Origin: Anaerolineaceae bacterium UBA2260
GTDB lineage: Bacteria; Chloroflexota; Anaerolineae; Anaerolineales; Anaerolineaceae
Assembly: GCA_002347485.1 (NCBI GenBank)
Contig: DDXM01000014.1
Location: 1 to 16,349, forward strand
DNA: 16,349 nt
Reading direction: 5' to 3'
Position numbers and translations under genes: made by a program. This document shows, one piece after another, positions 1-8,029 of the stretch. How positions within the stretch are numbered: the stretch's first letter is position 1; each line of letters begins with the position of its first letter. A model generated the notes under the pieces. The model made no database searches, was not told the origin of the DNA, and was given only the letters and a program-made list of their open reading frames with translations.

Positions 1-1529
1 GCGCGAAAGACAAAAAGCAGGACGAACAGGCTCACGATGGCCAGGATGTATAAAGCAGTCTGCGAATTGACTGCGAGACTACCCCAGGTCAAACGGGAAA
101 AGCGCTCTGCGATGAAATTGGAGTAGGCGGCGAGCGGCCACACGAACAAAGCAGCGACCTTCCCCAGCAACGGGCTGACTGCCCCGGCGATAGCGCTGAT
201 GCCCCCCAGGATCAACAGCGGAGGTTGGACAGGCAGGATGAGCGGGTTTGCGAGCAGGGAGACAAGCGAGACGCGCCCGAAATGATACGCGATAAAGGGC
301 AGGGTGAGCAGCTGTGCGGCGAGCGTGAAGAGCAAATAATTGCTCACCGGGTCAGAAATCCTCCTGGCATCTTTTTCAGGCAGCAGCCTTTCAAGGCGCT
401 CTTTCGCCCACCCGCCGAATGGTTCGGCAAAAAGAACCAGCCCCAGTGTGGCCGCGAAGGAGAGCTGGAAACTCACGTCGCCGATCAAAAGCGGGTTGAC
501 TATGCACATCAGCGCGGCGGTGAACGCCAGCGCGTTAGCCCCGGACTGCCGCCGACCGACCAGATGACCACCATAGGCGCTCACCGCCATGATGGCCGCG
601 CGCACCACGGAAGGCGACGCGCCGACAAACAACGTGTAAAGAATGATCACCACCCCCGAGATCAAAGCCGCCAGGTAGCGGTTGAAGAAACGGTTGAAGA
701 GGTAAGAAAAAGCAACTGCCAGTACCCCCATGTTGAACCCGGAGATCGCGATGATGTGCGCGGTGCCGGTCTCTTGGTAGGCATTCTTCAGGCTGGCTGG
801 AATATCCTGTTCCAACCCGAGCAGGATGCCGGATAACAACGAGGATTCTGGTTGCGGGTATGTTGAAAATAGGATCTCCTTGGCGCACAGGCGGAGAGTT
901 TCCAACCCAGTGCGTAAGGAAAATGATTGATCGTACGCCACCACACTCACCTGGCGGGGGGAGTAAATAATGGAGGAGATATGCTTTCGGGCAAGGTAAT
1001 CTTTGTAAGAGAAGCGCTCGTTGTCTGACGGAGCGAGCGGTTCGGCCGTAAAACGCAGTACCTCGCCGACCCGGTACTCGGCGCTGGCAGGAAAGCGCAC
1101 GCGCGCACTACCGCTAATTTTCCGTGTAACCGCGAGCGGATCGCTGGCAAGCGGGTCCTCGATCTCGATGGCGGAGACGTCGATGTACACCGCGTTCTCG
1201 CGGTAATCCGGCGGCGCGGAGACCCGCGCCGTGATGGTGTAAGCGCCGCGGTCGTTATAATGCGCGAGGGAGTTTTCAGAAGTTATGGGTTGACCAGCCA
1301 GGTACCTCACCCCGCCCAATCCGAGCAGGAGAAGCAGCAGACCTGGGTAAACCGGAACAATAAGTCGAACTTTCCTCAAACGAGACGCGGATCGCCATAA
1401 GAATCGCTCTCCAAAAATGGTTAGAATCCCCGTCGCGCAGACGATCAGCCAGACTGATGCTGGAAGACTGGCCAACCCGGCGATACCAATACCGATAATG
1501 AAGGCGAGCGAAAGCCAAAGCAGGGGCAT
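1..1529 (-). CDS. comEC: ComEC/Rec2-family DNA-uptake channel protein, partial (runs off left edge)
   Basis: The open frame from the ATG at 1529 stays open to the window edge, giving about 509 residues. The N-terminus has hydrophobic segments at about 2-20, 25-40 and 57-75. A non-membrane region of about 95-195 follows, as in the DUF4131/OB-like part of ComEC. The hydrophobic Competence domain then begins near 230, with the hallmark stretch GTAHIIAISGFNMG at about 255-268 and GASPSVVRAAIM further on. The family forms the inner-membrane channel that carries single-stranded DNA into the cytoplasm during transformation. The usual SGLHVG is SGFNMG here, so the family histidine is Asn. The metallo-beta-lactamase-like C-terminal domain, if present, lies beyond the left edge. 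A GGCGGAG ribosome binding site precedes the ATG. The gene follows the cupin by 76 bases and has its own candidate promoter. Identification is secure from motifs. Whether the protein works in transformation here is unknown. Confidence 0.9.
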   Translation of the reverse strand, partial: MPLLWLSLAFIIGIGIAGLASLPASVWLIVCATGILTIFGERFLWRSASRLRKVRLIVPVYPGLLLLLLGLGGVRYLAGQPITSENSLAHYNDRGAYTITARVSAPPDYRENAVYIDVSAIEIEDPLASDPLAVTRKISGSARVRFPASAEYRVGEVLRFTAEPLAPSDNERFSYKDYLARKHISSIIYSPRQVSVVAYDQSFSLRTGLETLRLCAKEILFSTYPQPESSLLSGILLGLEQDIPASLKNAYQETGTAHIIAISGFNMGVLAVAFSYLFNRFFNRYLAALISGVVIILYTLFVGASPSVVRAAIMAVSAYGGHLVGRRQSGANALAFTAALMCIVNPLLIGDVSFQLSFAATLGLVLFAEPFGGWAKERLERLLPEKDARRISDPVSNYLLFTLAAQLLTLPFIAYHFGRVSLVSLLANPLILPVQPPLLILGGISAIAGAVSPLLGKVAALFVWPLAAYSNFIAERFSRLTWGSLAVNSQTALYILAIVSLFVLLFVFR

Positions 1530-1549
1530 TAGAGTTGCTCCGCCAGAAG

Positions 1550-1592
1550 GGGTTATTAACCCTATTTATATTCATTTTTCCGTAAAGCGCAA
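1550..1592 (-). promoter_or_regulatory. Candidate comEC promoter with inverted repeat at the start region
   Basis: On the minus strand a TTGCGC -35 (1587-1592) and a TATAAA -10 (1565-1570) are separated by 16 bases. Just downstream, at 1550-1562, lies a perfect inverted repeat GGGTTA-T-TAACCC, placed where transcription would begin. It could act as an operator. It is the only recognisable signal in the 76-base gap between the cupin and comEC. The call rests on consensus matching alone. Confidence 0.4.
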
Positions 1593-1605
1593 ATTTGTGA
1601 ATTGG

Positions 1606-2010
1606 TCAATCTGCCTGGTCAGGTTCACCGGGTATAGCCGCGTACACATACACATACACATAAACCAGCGGCTCAGCGCCGGTGTTGCTCACCTGGTGTG
1701 TGGAATGCGGCGGGATGTACAGCACGCTGCCCGGTTCCAGCAACAGAGGGTCCATACCCAGGAAGATCACCTTCCCGTGACCGGCGAGCGGGATGAGCAG
1801 CTCCTCCCCCTCCTCTGTGGAATGCGCGTGGACGGAGTCACCCGGGGCGAGGCTGACCTGGCCGGATTGCAGCGCGCGGTTTTGCGGTGGTCCTGCGAGC
1901 AGGGACTGATGGTGCATGGCTGCATCAGCCAGCGGTATGCGCAGAGGGGTGTTGATGGGGGAAGAAGAATTAAGAGGGGACATTGTCTGATTCATTATAC
2001 ATTTCTTCAT
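1606..2010 (-). CDS. Small single-domain cupin protein
   Basis: A protein of about 134 residues with one cupin barrel. Motif 1 is PGDSVHAHSTEEGEE (about 57-70), giving the His-x-His and Glu metal ligands. Motif 2 is PGSVLYIPPHSTHQVSN (about 93-109), supplying the last His, with His in place of the usual Gly. Such small cupins bind a divalent metal and act as isomerases, dioxygenases or sugar/ligand sensors; the substrate cannot be told here. The C-terminal part of the barrel contains the run VYVYVYVY, encoded by a hexanucleotide repeat. In-frame ATGs lie at 2010, 1995 and 1983 and none has a strong ribosome binding site (GGTG lies 6 bases before 2010), so the exact start is uncertain. Longer upstream readings overlap the MBOAT gene in another frame and are not credible. 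It follows the MBOAT gene by 35 bases in the same direction. Confidence 0.8.
   Translation of the reverse strand: MKKCIMNQTMSPLNSSSPINTPLRIPLADAAMHHQSLLAGPPQNRALQSGQVSLAPGDSVHAHSTEEGEELLIPLAGHGKVIFLGMDPLLLEPGSVLYIPPHSTHQVSNTGAEPLVYVYVYVYAAIPGEPDQAD
1643..1662. repeat. In-frame hexanucleotide microsatellite in the cupin gene
   Basis: Just over three tandem copies of TACACA on the plus strand. They read on the minus strand as alternating Val and Tyr codons near the end of the cupin. The six-base unit means copy changes would add or remove Val-Tyr pairs without shifting the frame. Confidence 0.8.
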
Positions 2011-2045
2011 AATCAACACCGATAGATTCAGAACAAATGCGACCC

Positions 2046-3530
2046 TCAGAACCCCTGGTATACGAATGGCGCGGTCGTATCCGCGAAGAATGCCAGCAAA
2101 GCCACCAGTAGCAGCGCAAATACCAGCAGCACCTGCGCCCAACGCGGCCAGTTGAGCAGCCATTCTTCGCTGCCGGCGCGGTGCTGGTGGGCATCGAGAG
2201 TGATGGCGAGGATCAGCATCACGATCAGCAGCGGATTGGGCAAACCGAGCGGTGACCAGCTCCACAGGGGGTTCCAACCGATAATTACCAGCCCAAGACC
2301 CTTGAAATCCGGCATTGTCCATTTGATCAACCCCTGCCAGTATTGCAGCGCGACGGGTAATTCCATGCGGAACGGCACCCAGGCGAGCGCCGCCAGGCTA
2401 AAAGTGAGCAGCACACCCAGGCGTTGTCGCCAGCGCGGTCGCTTGTTCAGGGGTACGGGTGGTTTTTTCAATGAAGGCAGCCGTTCCAGTACCATGAAGA
2501 GCCCATGCAGCCCTCCCCACAAGAGCATGTTCCACGCCAGCCCGTGCCACATCCCGCTGACCAGCATGGTGATCATGGGAGGAAGCACGATATTGAGCAC
2601 GTGATTCTGGTCGGGAACGCGCCGGCGCAGCGACCAGGCGAGCGGGTAGAAGATATAATCGCGCAGCCAGTTGGAGAGGCTGATATGCCATCGGTTCCAG
2701 AACTCGGTGAAATTGCGCGCGTAATACGGCAGGTTGAAGTTGGGACTGAGCTCGATGCCAAACCACAGGCTGACCCCGCGGACAATAGCAGTGTAACCAG
2801 CGAAATCATTGTAGATGGCGAAGGCGTACGCGATCAGCCAGGCGAGCAGTTGCTGCCCGGGATAATCCAGCGGCGTTATGAAGGCGTCTGCCGGGATCAT
2901 ATTGAATAGTGAATTGGCGATCACAAGTTTGCGGAAGAGCCCGGTGAGGATGAGGCTGGCGGAACGCTCCAACAGGGCGCGGTCGACCTTAAGCGGGCTG
3001 GCAAGGCGGGGAAGAAAGACGCGCGCGCGTTCCACCGGCCCGGATAACAGCTTGGGGAAGTAAAAGATATACAGGCAGAACCGCGCGAAATTGGTTTCGG
3101 GCGGCAAGCGCTTGTTGGCTACATCCAGCAGGTAGGAGATGTTCTGCACCACCAGGAAGGAGAGCCCGATCGGCAGCAGGATCTGCAGCACAAGTCCGGG
3201 TTCGAGCATGCCAAGGGCATTAAGCCACTTTGAGAATTGCGGCAGGTAAAAGTCAGAATATTTGAAGACCAAAAGGAACAACACGTTGACCGCGATGCCG
3301 GCGCGCGCCCAGGTTTTATGGCGCGGATCCGGCGGCGCGGCTCTTCGTCCGAGGGCGTAATTGACCGCGCTAAATACCGCCAGCACCAGCACGAATTGCC
3401 AGGACCATGTGGCAACGAACGCAGCCGAGATGAGCAATAGCCAGGGCTGGCGCAAGCGTTGCGGCAGCTTCTGGTAAATCAGTGCGGCAAGGGCTGCGCA
3501 GGCGAAGAAGAGCAGTGTGGTTACGGTCAC
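2046..3530 (-). CDS. MBOAT-family membrane O-acyltransferase (AlgI/DltB-like)
   Basis: A 494-residue polytopic membrane protein. It has MBOAT landmarks: PIGLSFLVVQNISYLLDV, FPKLLSGPVERARVFLP, YNDFAGYTAIVRG, then TEFWNRWHISLSNWLRDYIFYPL and finally SGMWHGLAWNMLLWG, whose His is the catalytic histidine of the family. AlgI, DltB and PatA-type members move an acyl group across the membrane to O-acylate alginate, teichoic acids or cell-wall polymers; the acceptor here is not known. I place the start at the GTG at 3530. It overlaps the preceding TGA stop as GTGA and has GGAG (3539-3542) 8 bases upstream. An ATG at 3575 would add 15 polar residues that merely shadow the end of the upstream gene. The SGNH-like protein just upstream is the expected partner, as DltD is for DltB and AlgX/AlgJ for AlgI. 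Family assignment is strong. Confidence 0.92.
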   Translation of the reverse strand: MTVTTLLFFACAALAALIYQKLPQRLRQPWLLLISAAFVATWSWQFVLVLAVFSAVNYALGRRAAPPDPRHKTWARAGIAVNVLFLLVFKYSDFYLPQFSKWLNALGMLEPGLVLQILLPIGLSFLVVQNISYLLDVANKRLPPETNFARFCLYIFYFPKLLSGPVERARVFLPRLASPLKVDRALLERSASLILTGLFRKLVIANSLFNMIPADAFITPLDYPGQQLLAWLIAYAFAIYNDFAGYTAIVRGVSLWFGIELSPNFNLPYYARNFTEFWNRWHISLSNWLRDYIFYPLAWSLRRRVPDQNHVLNIVLPPMITMLVSGMWHGLAWNMLLWGGLHGLFMVLERLPSLKKPPVPLNKRPRWRQRLGVLLTFSLAALAWVPFRMELPVALQYWQGLIKWTMPDFKGLGLVIIGWNPLWSWSPLGLPNPLLIVMLILAITLDAHQHRAGSEEWLLNWPRWAQVLLVFALLLVALLAFFADTTAPFVYQGF

Positions 3531-4639
3531 CTGGCTTGCTCCATCGGCTGCAGACAGACGCCCTCGTTCAGGCATAACTCAGCCAGCTGGTCTGCCAGTA
3601 ACGCGGAGTACACCATTGCCCCTTTGTAGTTGAGGTGATAGTAATCCGACCGGAAAGAATCCGGGATGAGTTCCGATGGAAGCGGGGGCAGGAACACCCC
3701 TCCGCGGCTGGTGATAAACGGAACGAGCTCCTCAAGGTATTTCGCGTGAGCAGCCGGATCATTGAAATACAGGAAGTAATTGGGGTGCAGCGGCAACTCG
3801 GTGATCAATACCCGGGTGCCCTCACTTGTTACTGCCAGCAGATCCGCCAGGTTTGCGAGGCGGCCGGGGTCCATCGTGTAATTGGCAAACATTGAAAACA
3901 AGGCTTGCTCAGCCGGGTCTGCGGGATCCGGGGGTAACCAGGCGGTGCCCCTGGGATAATAATCGGCTTCATAACCGCTTGGTGAAGTCGCAAGTTTTCG
4001 ATACTGGTTTTGAAGAAATGTGTCCGGAAAGTCCGCGCGATTCCAGTTGCGGTACGGCAGAAGGTGTTTGACGAGAAATGACCTGTCCTTGAGCCAGGCG
4101 CGCAAGGTCACTTTTCCGCCGAGCCGCGCGGTCAACCACTCGTCACTGAGTAACTGCTCTTCTATGTCCACCCCGTTGACAGCGGTGTAATCGCGCATTT
4201 CCGTGACGAAAATTAACACCCCCGGGTGATACTCACGGACCAACAGGCGGGCGAGCGCAGAGTTTGGGGCGACAGTCAAGCCCTCGACACCAAAATTGAA
4301 GATGCGCAATTCCCTGCCCGTGCGGTATTCGTAGCGCTGCCCCAGTATTTCCGGGTCGATGCCGGTATTTACCATTGAATTGCCCAGCAGGATGACATCA
4401 ACGCCGCCGTTTTCCTGTACAAAATCCTCCAAGGCGAACCACTTGATCTCAAATTGAGCGTGATAAACGCCATGCGATCGCAACTGAAGGGTTGAACTGA
4501 GCCGCGTCCCGCGAAATAGTCCTTCAAAAAGGATGGCGAGCAATGCGAATATTAAAAGACCCATGACCGCTGAAACGATCAGTGATTGGTTAGTCGAAAG
4601 TGGCTTTCCTCTCATGGATTTGATCGCACCACCGCGCAT
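3527..4639 (-). CDS. Membrane-anchored SGNH-hydrolase-like protein, MBOAT partner
   Basis: 370 residues. One N-terminal membrane segment at about 18-40 leaves the rest outside the membrane. The SGNH blocks are recognisable: VILLGNSMV (83-90; GNS with the nucleophile Ser88), NFGVEGLT (115-122; block II-like Gly), and SDYYHLNYKG near the end, with Asp332 and His335 forming the DxxH pair. Proteins with this build (DltD, AlgX/AlgJ, OafA-type SGNH domains) receive or transfer acyl groups delivered by an MBOAT partner, or remove them. The stop overlaps the MBOAT start by two bases (GTGA), so translation is probably coupled. The start is uncertain: ATG at 4639 or at 4615, neither with a clear ribosome binding site. 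The acyl donor and acceptor are unknown, and no dltA or dltC-like carrier genes are in the window. Confidence 0.8.
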   Translation of the reverse strand: MRGGAIKSMRGKPLSTNQSLIVSAVMGLLIFALLAILFEGLFRGTRLSSTLQLRSHGVYHAQFEIKWFALEDFVQENGGVDVILLGNSMVNTGIDPEILGQRYEYRTGRELRIFNFGVEGLTVAPNSALARLLVREYHPGVLIFVTEMRDYTAVNGVDIEEQLLSDEWLTARLGGKVTLRAWLKDRSFLVKHLLPYRNWNRADFPDTFLQNQYRKLATSPSGYEADYYPRGTAWLPPDPADPAEQALFSMFANYTMDPGRLANLADLLAVTSEGTRVLITELPLHPNYFLYFNDPAAHAKYLEELVPFITSRGGVFLPPLPSELIPDSFRSDYYHLNYKGAMVYSALLADQLAELCLNEGVCLQPMEQAR

Positions 4640-4661
4640 GGTGCGCGATAGTCAGGCTGGG

Positions 4662-5405
4662 TTACCCTGCCTGTTCGCGCGGCCTTTCCTGGCTAAACGT
4701 GGAGCGGGTTTCCTTCTCGGCAAGGAGCTCTTTCAGGCGCGGGTGGCCGCTGTAAAAACCGTGATACTTTTCATCCAGCATCGCGGCGATCTGGCACATG
4801 ATCTCGGTGGTCAACTTGTCGAGTTGACCTTCGCGGTCCTGGTGGTCCAGTTTTGGCGGGTAGATAGGTTTTCCGTACTTAACCGTGATGACCGGCCGTT
4901 TGAAGTGAAGCAATTTTGCCGTGGCATCTTCGGTGCCGCTGAGAGCCACCGGCACGATTGGCACGCCGGTGCGCAGCGCCAGGAGGGCGGCCCCGGGCTT
5001 GCCCTCGAGCAGCATGGCGGTCTGGCTGCGCGTTCCTTCGGGCGCGATTCCTACTGCTTTGCCCTCCTGCATTGCATGGACCGCCTGGCGGAATGCTGAA
5101 AAATCTGCGGTGTCGCGGTCAAGCCAGATGCCCTGCGCTGTGACGATGAACCAGCGTAGAAGGGGATACTTGAGGTATTTCGTGGTGATCAGCGCGGTCA
5201 CCTCCGGCCGGTTGGGGGTGATGAAGATCACGGGGATATCCAGCCGGCTCATGTGATTGCAGGCGAGCAGTACTCCCCCTGAAGTGGGAATGTTCTCCAA
5301 ACCTACGAAGGTAGTTCGGGTGAGTTTTTTCATCAACCAATCGACTATGCTGCGCAGTCGATGAGATTTCATGCGTAATTTTTCCGGGTCAGTTTTGCTA
5401 TTCAT
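4662..5405 (-). CDS. 1-acyl-sn-glycerol-3-phosphate acyltransferase family protein (PlsC-like)
   Basis: 247 residues. It has the acyltransferase blocks of the PlsC family in order: motif I NHMSRLD (His51, Asp56), GIWLDRD (92-98), motif III PEGTRS (122-127) and motif IV GVPIVPVAL (147-155). The family attaches a second acyl chain to lysophosphatidate on the cytoplasmic face of the membrane, although relatives acylate other lipids. The ATG at 5405 is preferred over the TTG one codon earlier. No strong ribosome binding site is visible. It sits 22 bases before the SGNH/MBOAT pair in the same direction, which suggests a link to lipid or surface-polymer acylation, but it may simply be the phospholipid enzyme. 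No paralogue can be compared inside the window, so the exact substrate is open. Confidence 0.88.
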   Translation of the reverse strand: MNSKTDPEKLRMKSHRLRSIVDWLMKKLTRTTFVGLENIPTSGGVLLACNHMSRLDIPVIFITPNRPEVTALITTKYLKYPLLRWFIVTAQGIWLDRDTADFSAFRQAVHAMQEGKAVGIAPEGTRSQTAMLLEGKPGAALLALRTGVPIVPVALSGTEDATAKLLHFKRPVITVKYGKPIYPPKLDHQDREGQLDKLTTEIMCQIAAMLDEKYHGFYSGHPRLKELLAEKETRSTFSQERPREQAG

Positions 5406-5443
5406 CAAAAGATACTTTAATCCTATTCAAGTCTCAGGCAATT

Positions 5444-6685
5444 TTACCCCAAACCATCGCCTGGTAACTGTGGCAATGGCGGTGGAGCGGCGGTGCGGCG
5501 TAAATGGAGATTGAATCCGATCAAACCGAGCAGCAGGAAAAAGGCGATCCCCGGCAGCACCCAGGCAGACGCCTCTAAGAACGATGGATCGATGATGAAT
5601 GGGAAATCCTCCCCAATCATGTACATGCCCAGCAGCAGGGCGAAGAGATTCCACGCGCCGTGGATGAGCACGCTCAATGTAAAGGAGACCCCTGCGCGCA
5701 GGAATTTGCCATCCCGCCAGGTGGTGGCTAATGCCCAGCCGTTAAGCCCGGCCGTGAAGATGTGCAACAGTCCCGTCCCCAGGCGCCCGGTGATGACAAA
5801 AAGCCGATCGCCTGGCGTGACCGCACTAATCGAAAACAGACTTTCCAGCAGCGCGAACGCGGCGCCGCAGATCATCCCGATCGTAAAGCCTTCGGCCGGG
5901 GTGAGATTGCGCTTATGCAGCAGCCATATCCCCAGCGGCTTGAGCATTTCCTCGATCAGCGGGACTACCAGCGTGGCTGTAGCGGTTAGCGCCGCGATCA
6001 CACCGGGGCGCGACAACAACGGAAGTAGGTCAGGTAAGAGGCTTTCCCATTCAGCGGGGTCAAACCCCGAGAGACTGCCGAGCTGCGAAAGGAACGGGGC
6101 AAATTCGGGTTGCTGGATCAGCCACAGCGCGGCGAATAATATGCCAAAGCCAATGATGATGACTTCCACCAGCAGGATGATGGGCAGGGTGAAGTAAGTG
6201 CTGAAGGAGAAAATTCCCCAATGGCGCTTGGCGCTCCCGCCTGCCAGCCGCGCGCGCCCAAGCTCAAGGAACCACCAGATGGGGATGAGGATCGTGAGCA
6301 CATTGATAATAGAAGTCGGCCAGGTTGCCCCCGGGTTGGAACTGTTTGGAGGGTCAAGCCATAATAAAAACAGTACCAAAAGCAGAGCGATGGTAGCGAT
6401 CATGAATCTGAATTTTATCGGCTGCCGCGGTGGCAAACCTGCGAGCGAGCGTATCGCGGTGGTAACCGCCGGAATGGTGAGCAGCATGATCACCAGAACG
6501 ATCAACAGAAAATTCCACAACAGGGCAGACTCTACACTACCTGCGGCAGGTGTGCCAGGCGTTCGCAGACCAATAGTGAGGGCGAGCAATCCGCCAAGCG
6601 AGAAGAGCAATCCAAGAATACCCATCACCAATTGGGCGATGGTGAGCGCGCGCGAAGGGGCTGCCGTGGATGGTTGCATGGTCAT
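5444..6685 (-). CDS. PrsW-family glutamic intramembrane protease
   Basis: 413 residues with about nine hydrophobic segments. The PrsW signature residues are present in order: EExxK in PLIEEMLKPLG (Glu245, Glu246, Lys249), GAAFALLES (Glu281), His308 in LLHIFTAGLNG and HGAWN (His342). These correspond to the conserved motifs that PrsW shares with CAAX-type membrane proteases. In Bacillus PrsW cleaves the anti-sigma factor RsiW. No sigma/anti-sigma pair is present here, so the target is unknown. A polar loop of about 190-225 and a proline-rich C-terminal tail (PPPLPQLPGDG) are extra. The ATG at 6685 lies 3 bases after the preceding stop. A second ATG at 6679 has AAGG at a better distance (7 bases), so the true protein may be two residues shorter. 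Confidence 0.87.
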   Translation of the reverse strand: MTMQPSTAAPSRALTIAQLVMGILGLLFSLGGLLALTIGLRTPGTPAAGSVESALLWNFLLIVLVIMLLTIPAVTTAIRSLAGLPPRQPIKFRFMIATIALLLVLFLLWLDPPNSSNPGATWPTSIINVLTILIPIWWFLELGRARLAGGSAKRHWGIFSFSTYFTLPIILLVEVIIIGFGILFAALWLIQQPEFAPFLSQLGSLSGFDPAEWESLLPDLLPLLSRPGVIAALTATATLVVPLIEEMLKPLGIWLLHKRNLTPAEGFTIGMICGAAFALLESLFSISAVTPGDRLFVITGRLGTGLLHIFTAGLNGWALATTWRDGKFLRAGVSFTLSVLIHGAWNLFALLLGMYMIGEDFPFIIDPSFLEASAWVLPGIAFFLLLGLIGFNLHLRRTAAPPPLPQLPGDGLG

Positions 6686-6688
6686 GCC

Positions 6689-8008
6689 TTAGTTTTCTGT
6701 GATGGTCACCGTAATGAGCACGTCAGCCGGCAGCAGGATCTCATCAGTCTCCGGGTTGCGCGGGCGCAGGGAATTGACCACGGACATGCCCTCGATCACC
6801 CGGCCGATGATGGTGAATTGACCATCGAACTCGGGTAATTCCGTGTAGGTGATGAAAAACTGGGAGCCGGAAAACCCATCTGTGTTGCGGTTGAACGCCA
6901 GCAAACCGGGGGTGTCAAAGCGCAACGCGGGGTCCACCTCACTGCTGATGCCGTAACCAGGTGTGCCAAGCCCGGAATTGGAGGGATCGCCGCCTTGCAC
7001 AACAAACCCGGGGATCACCCTGAAGAAAGTGGAGCCGTCATACCAGCCGTCGCGAGCCAGCCGCACAAAACTGTTCACAGAAAGCGGCGCGGTGTCATCA
7101 AATAACTCGAAAATAATATCCCCTTTTTCGGTCTTGAAGGTCGCGGTATAGCTTTTGTTCGTATCAATCTCCATTGGTGGGCACTCAGCGTAGGCTTTCT
7201 CTGGCAGCATGAAGTAATCGACGAGCACTTTGAGAGAATCCGGGTCGATGCCGGTTTTCACCATGATGTTGTTGAAGAACAACACCGGCGTGCCGGAGAG
7301 CTGCAAACCGGCGGCTTCCTCGATCGTTTGTGAGATGCGCGACCTTACTACCTCAGATGTCATGTTGGCTTCCCAGCGCGCGCGATTGATATCCAGCTTA
7401 CCCGCCTGTTCAACCAGCCAGTCCTGGAACTCAGCGGGAGTGAGACCCAGCCAGTCAGATTGCTGGGAATAAAGCACGTTGTTCATCTGCCAGTAGCGGT
7501 CTTCCAACCCGGCGGCTTCTACGGCGTATGCGGCAAGCAGGGACTTGTCATCCACCTCCGGTTGGGGGTACTGTCTTAACACTATGCGCAGCTCATCCTT
7601 GTATTCCTGTTGCAGCTCAGCCAGGGTGAGCACCAGAGATTTGCACGCGGGTTTCTGGAAGCTGCAATAGGATAGGATGGTGACCTTGGGTGTGCTGGTG
7701 CCGTAGGCGTGGTCGGTTTCGCTGCTGGCGGGCACGTTGTATTCAGCAAGCGTGTCCATGGCCGGCACGACCGGAGAAAGCTGGCACACCGCGGGCGCGC
7801 TGACCGTGAAAGCGATGGTGGGAAACGCAGTGGGGGTCCCCGCGGCTTCTGGGGTGGAGGTGTTCGCGGGCGAGGGAGATGGGCTTTGAAGTGGGGTTAT
7901 CGTGAATGTGGGCTGCAGCGGTGCGGGAGTGGGGGGCTCAGCTCGCGGCGCGCAGGCGGACAGGAGCAAAGCAAACAAAAGGATGAGGATTGTTACCTTG
8001 GTTTTCAC
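6689..8008 (-). CDS. Lipoprotein with degenerate DsbA-like domain fused to cyclophilin-type peptidyl-prolyl isomerase
   Basis: 439 residues. A lipoprotein signal (LLLSAC, Cys19) is followed by a Pro/Thr/Ser-rich linker (about 20-65), which places the protein on the outer face of the cytoplasmic membrane. Residues of about 105-265 resemble the DsbA/thioredoxin-like fold: an ILSYCSFQKPACK active-site region and SGTPVLFFNN with the cis-Pro (Pro241). The expected FQCPxC reads FQKPAC: Lys119 replaces the first cysteine and Cys122 remains, with another Cys at 115. Residues of about 287-439 form a cyclophilin domain with FFRVIPGFVVQGGDP (Arg330, Phe335, Gln338) and GSQFFITY. The protein probably assists folding of exported proteins. 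The start is GTG at 8008 with AGGAG 5 bases upstream. It lies between tmk and the PrsW gene with short gaps. Confidence 0.9.
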   Translation of the reverse strand: MKTKVTILILLFALLLSACAPRAEPPTPAPLQPTFTITPLQSPSPSPANTSTPEAAGTPTAFPTIAFTVSAPAVCQLSPVVPAMDTLAEYNVPASSETDHAYGTSTPKVTILSYCSFQKPACKSLVLTLAELQQEYKDELRIVLRQYPQPEVDDKSLLAAYAVEAAGLEDRYWQMNNVLYSQQSDWLGLTPAEFQDWLVEQAGKLDINRARWEANMTSEVVRSRISQTIEEAAGLQLSGTPVLFFNNIMVKTGIDPDSLKVLVDYFMLPEKAYAECPPMEIDTNKSYTATFKTEKGDIIFELFDDTAPLSVNSFVRLARDGWYDGSTFFRVIPGFVVQGGDPSNSGLGTPGYGISSEVDPALRFDTPGLLAFNRNTDGFSGSQFFITYTELPEFDGQFTIIGRVIEGMSVVNSLRPRNPETDEILLPADVLITVTITEN

Positions 8009-8029
8009 GCATACTCCTGGAAAATTTCA

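Noticed and set aside
225..836. Open frame of about 200 codons on the plus strand
   Set aside because: It lies wholly antisense to comEC, is rich in Arg/Gln/Gly and His without any recognisable motif, and is a shadow of the high-GC coding strand.
3531..3575. ATG-initiated N-terminal extension of the MBOAT protein
   Set aside because: The 15 added residues are polar and out of frame with the end of the SGNH gene, which is clearly coding there; the GTG at 3530 has a well-spaced GGAG.
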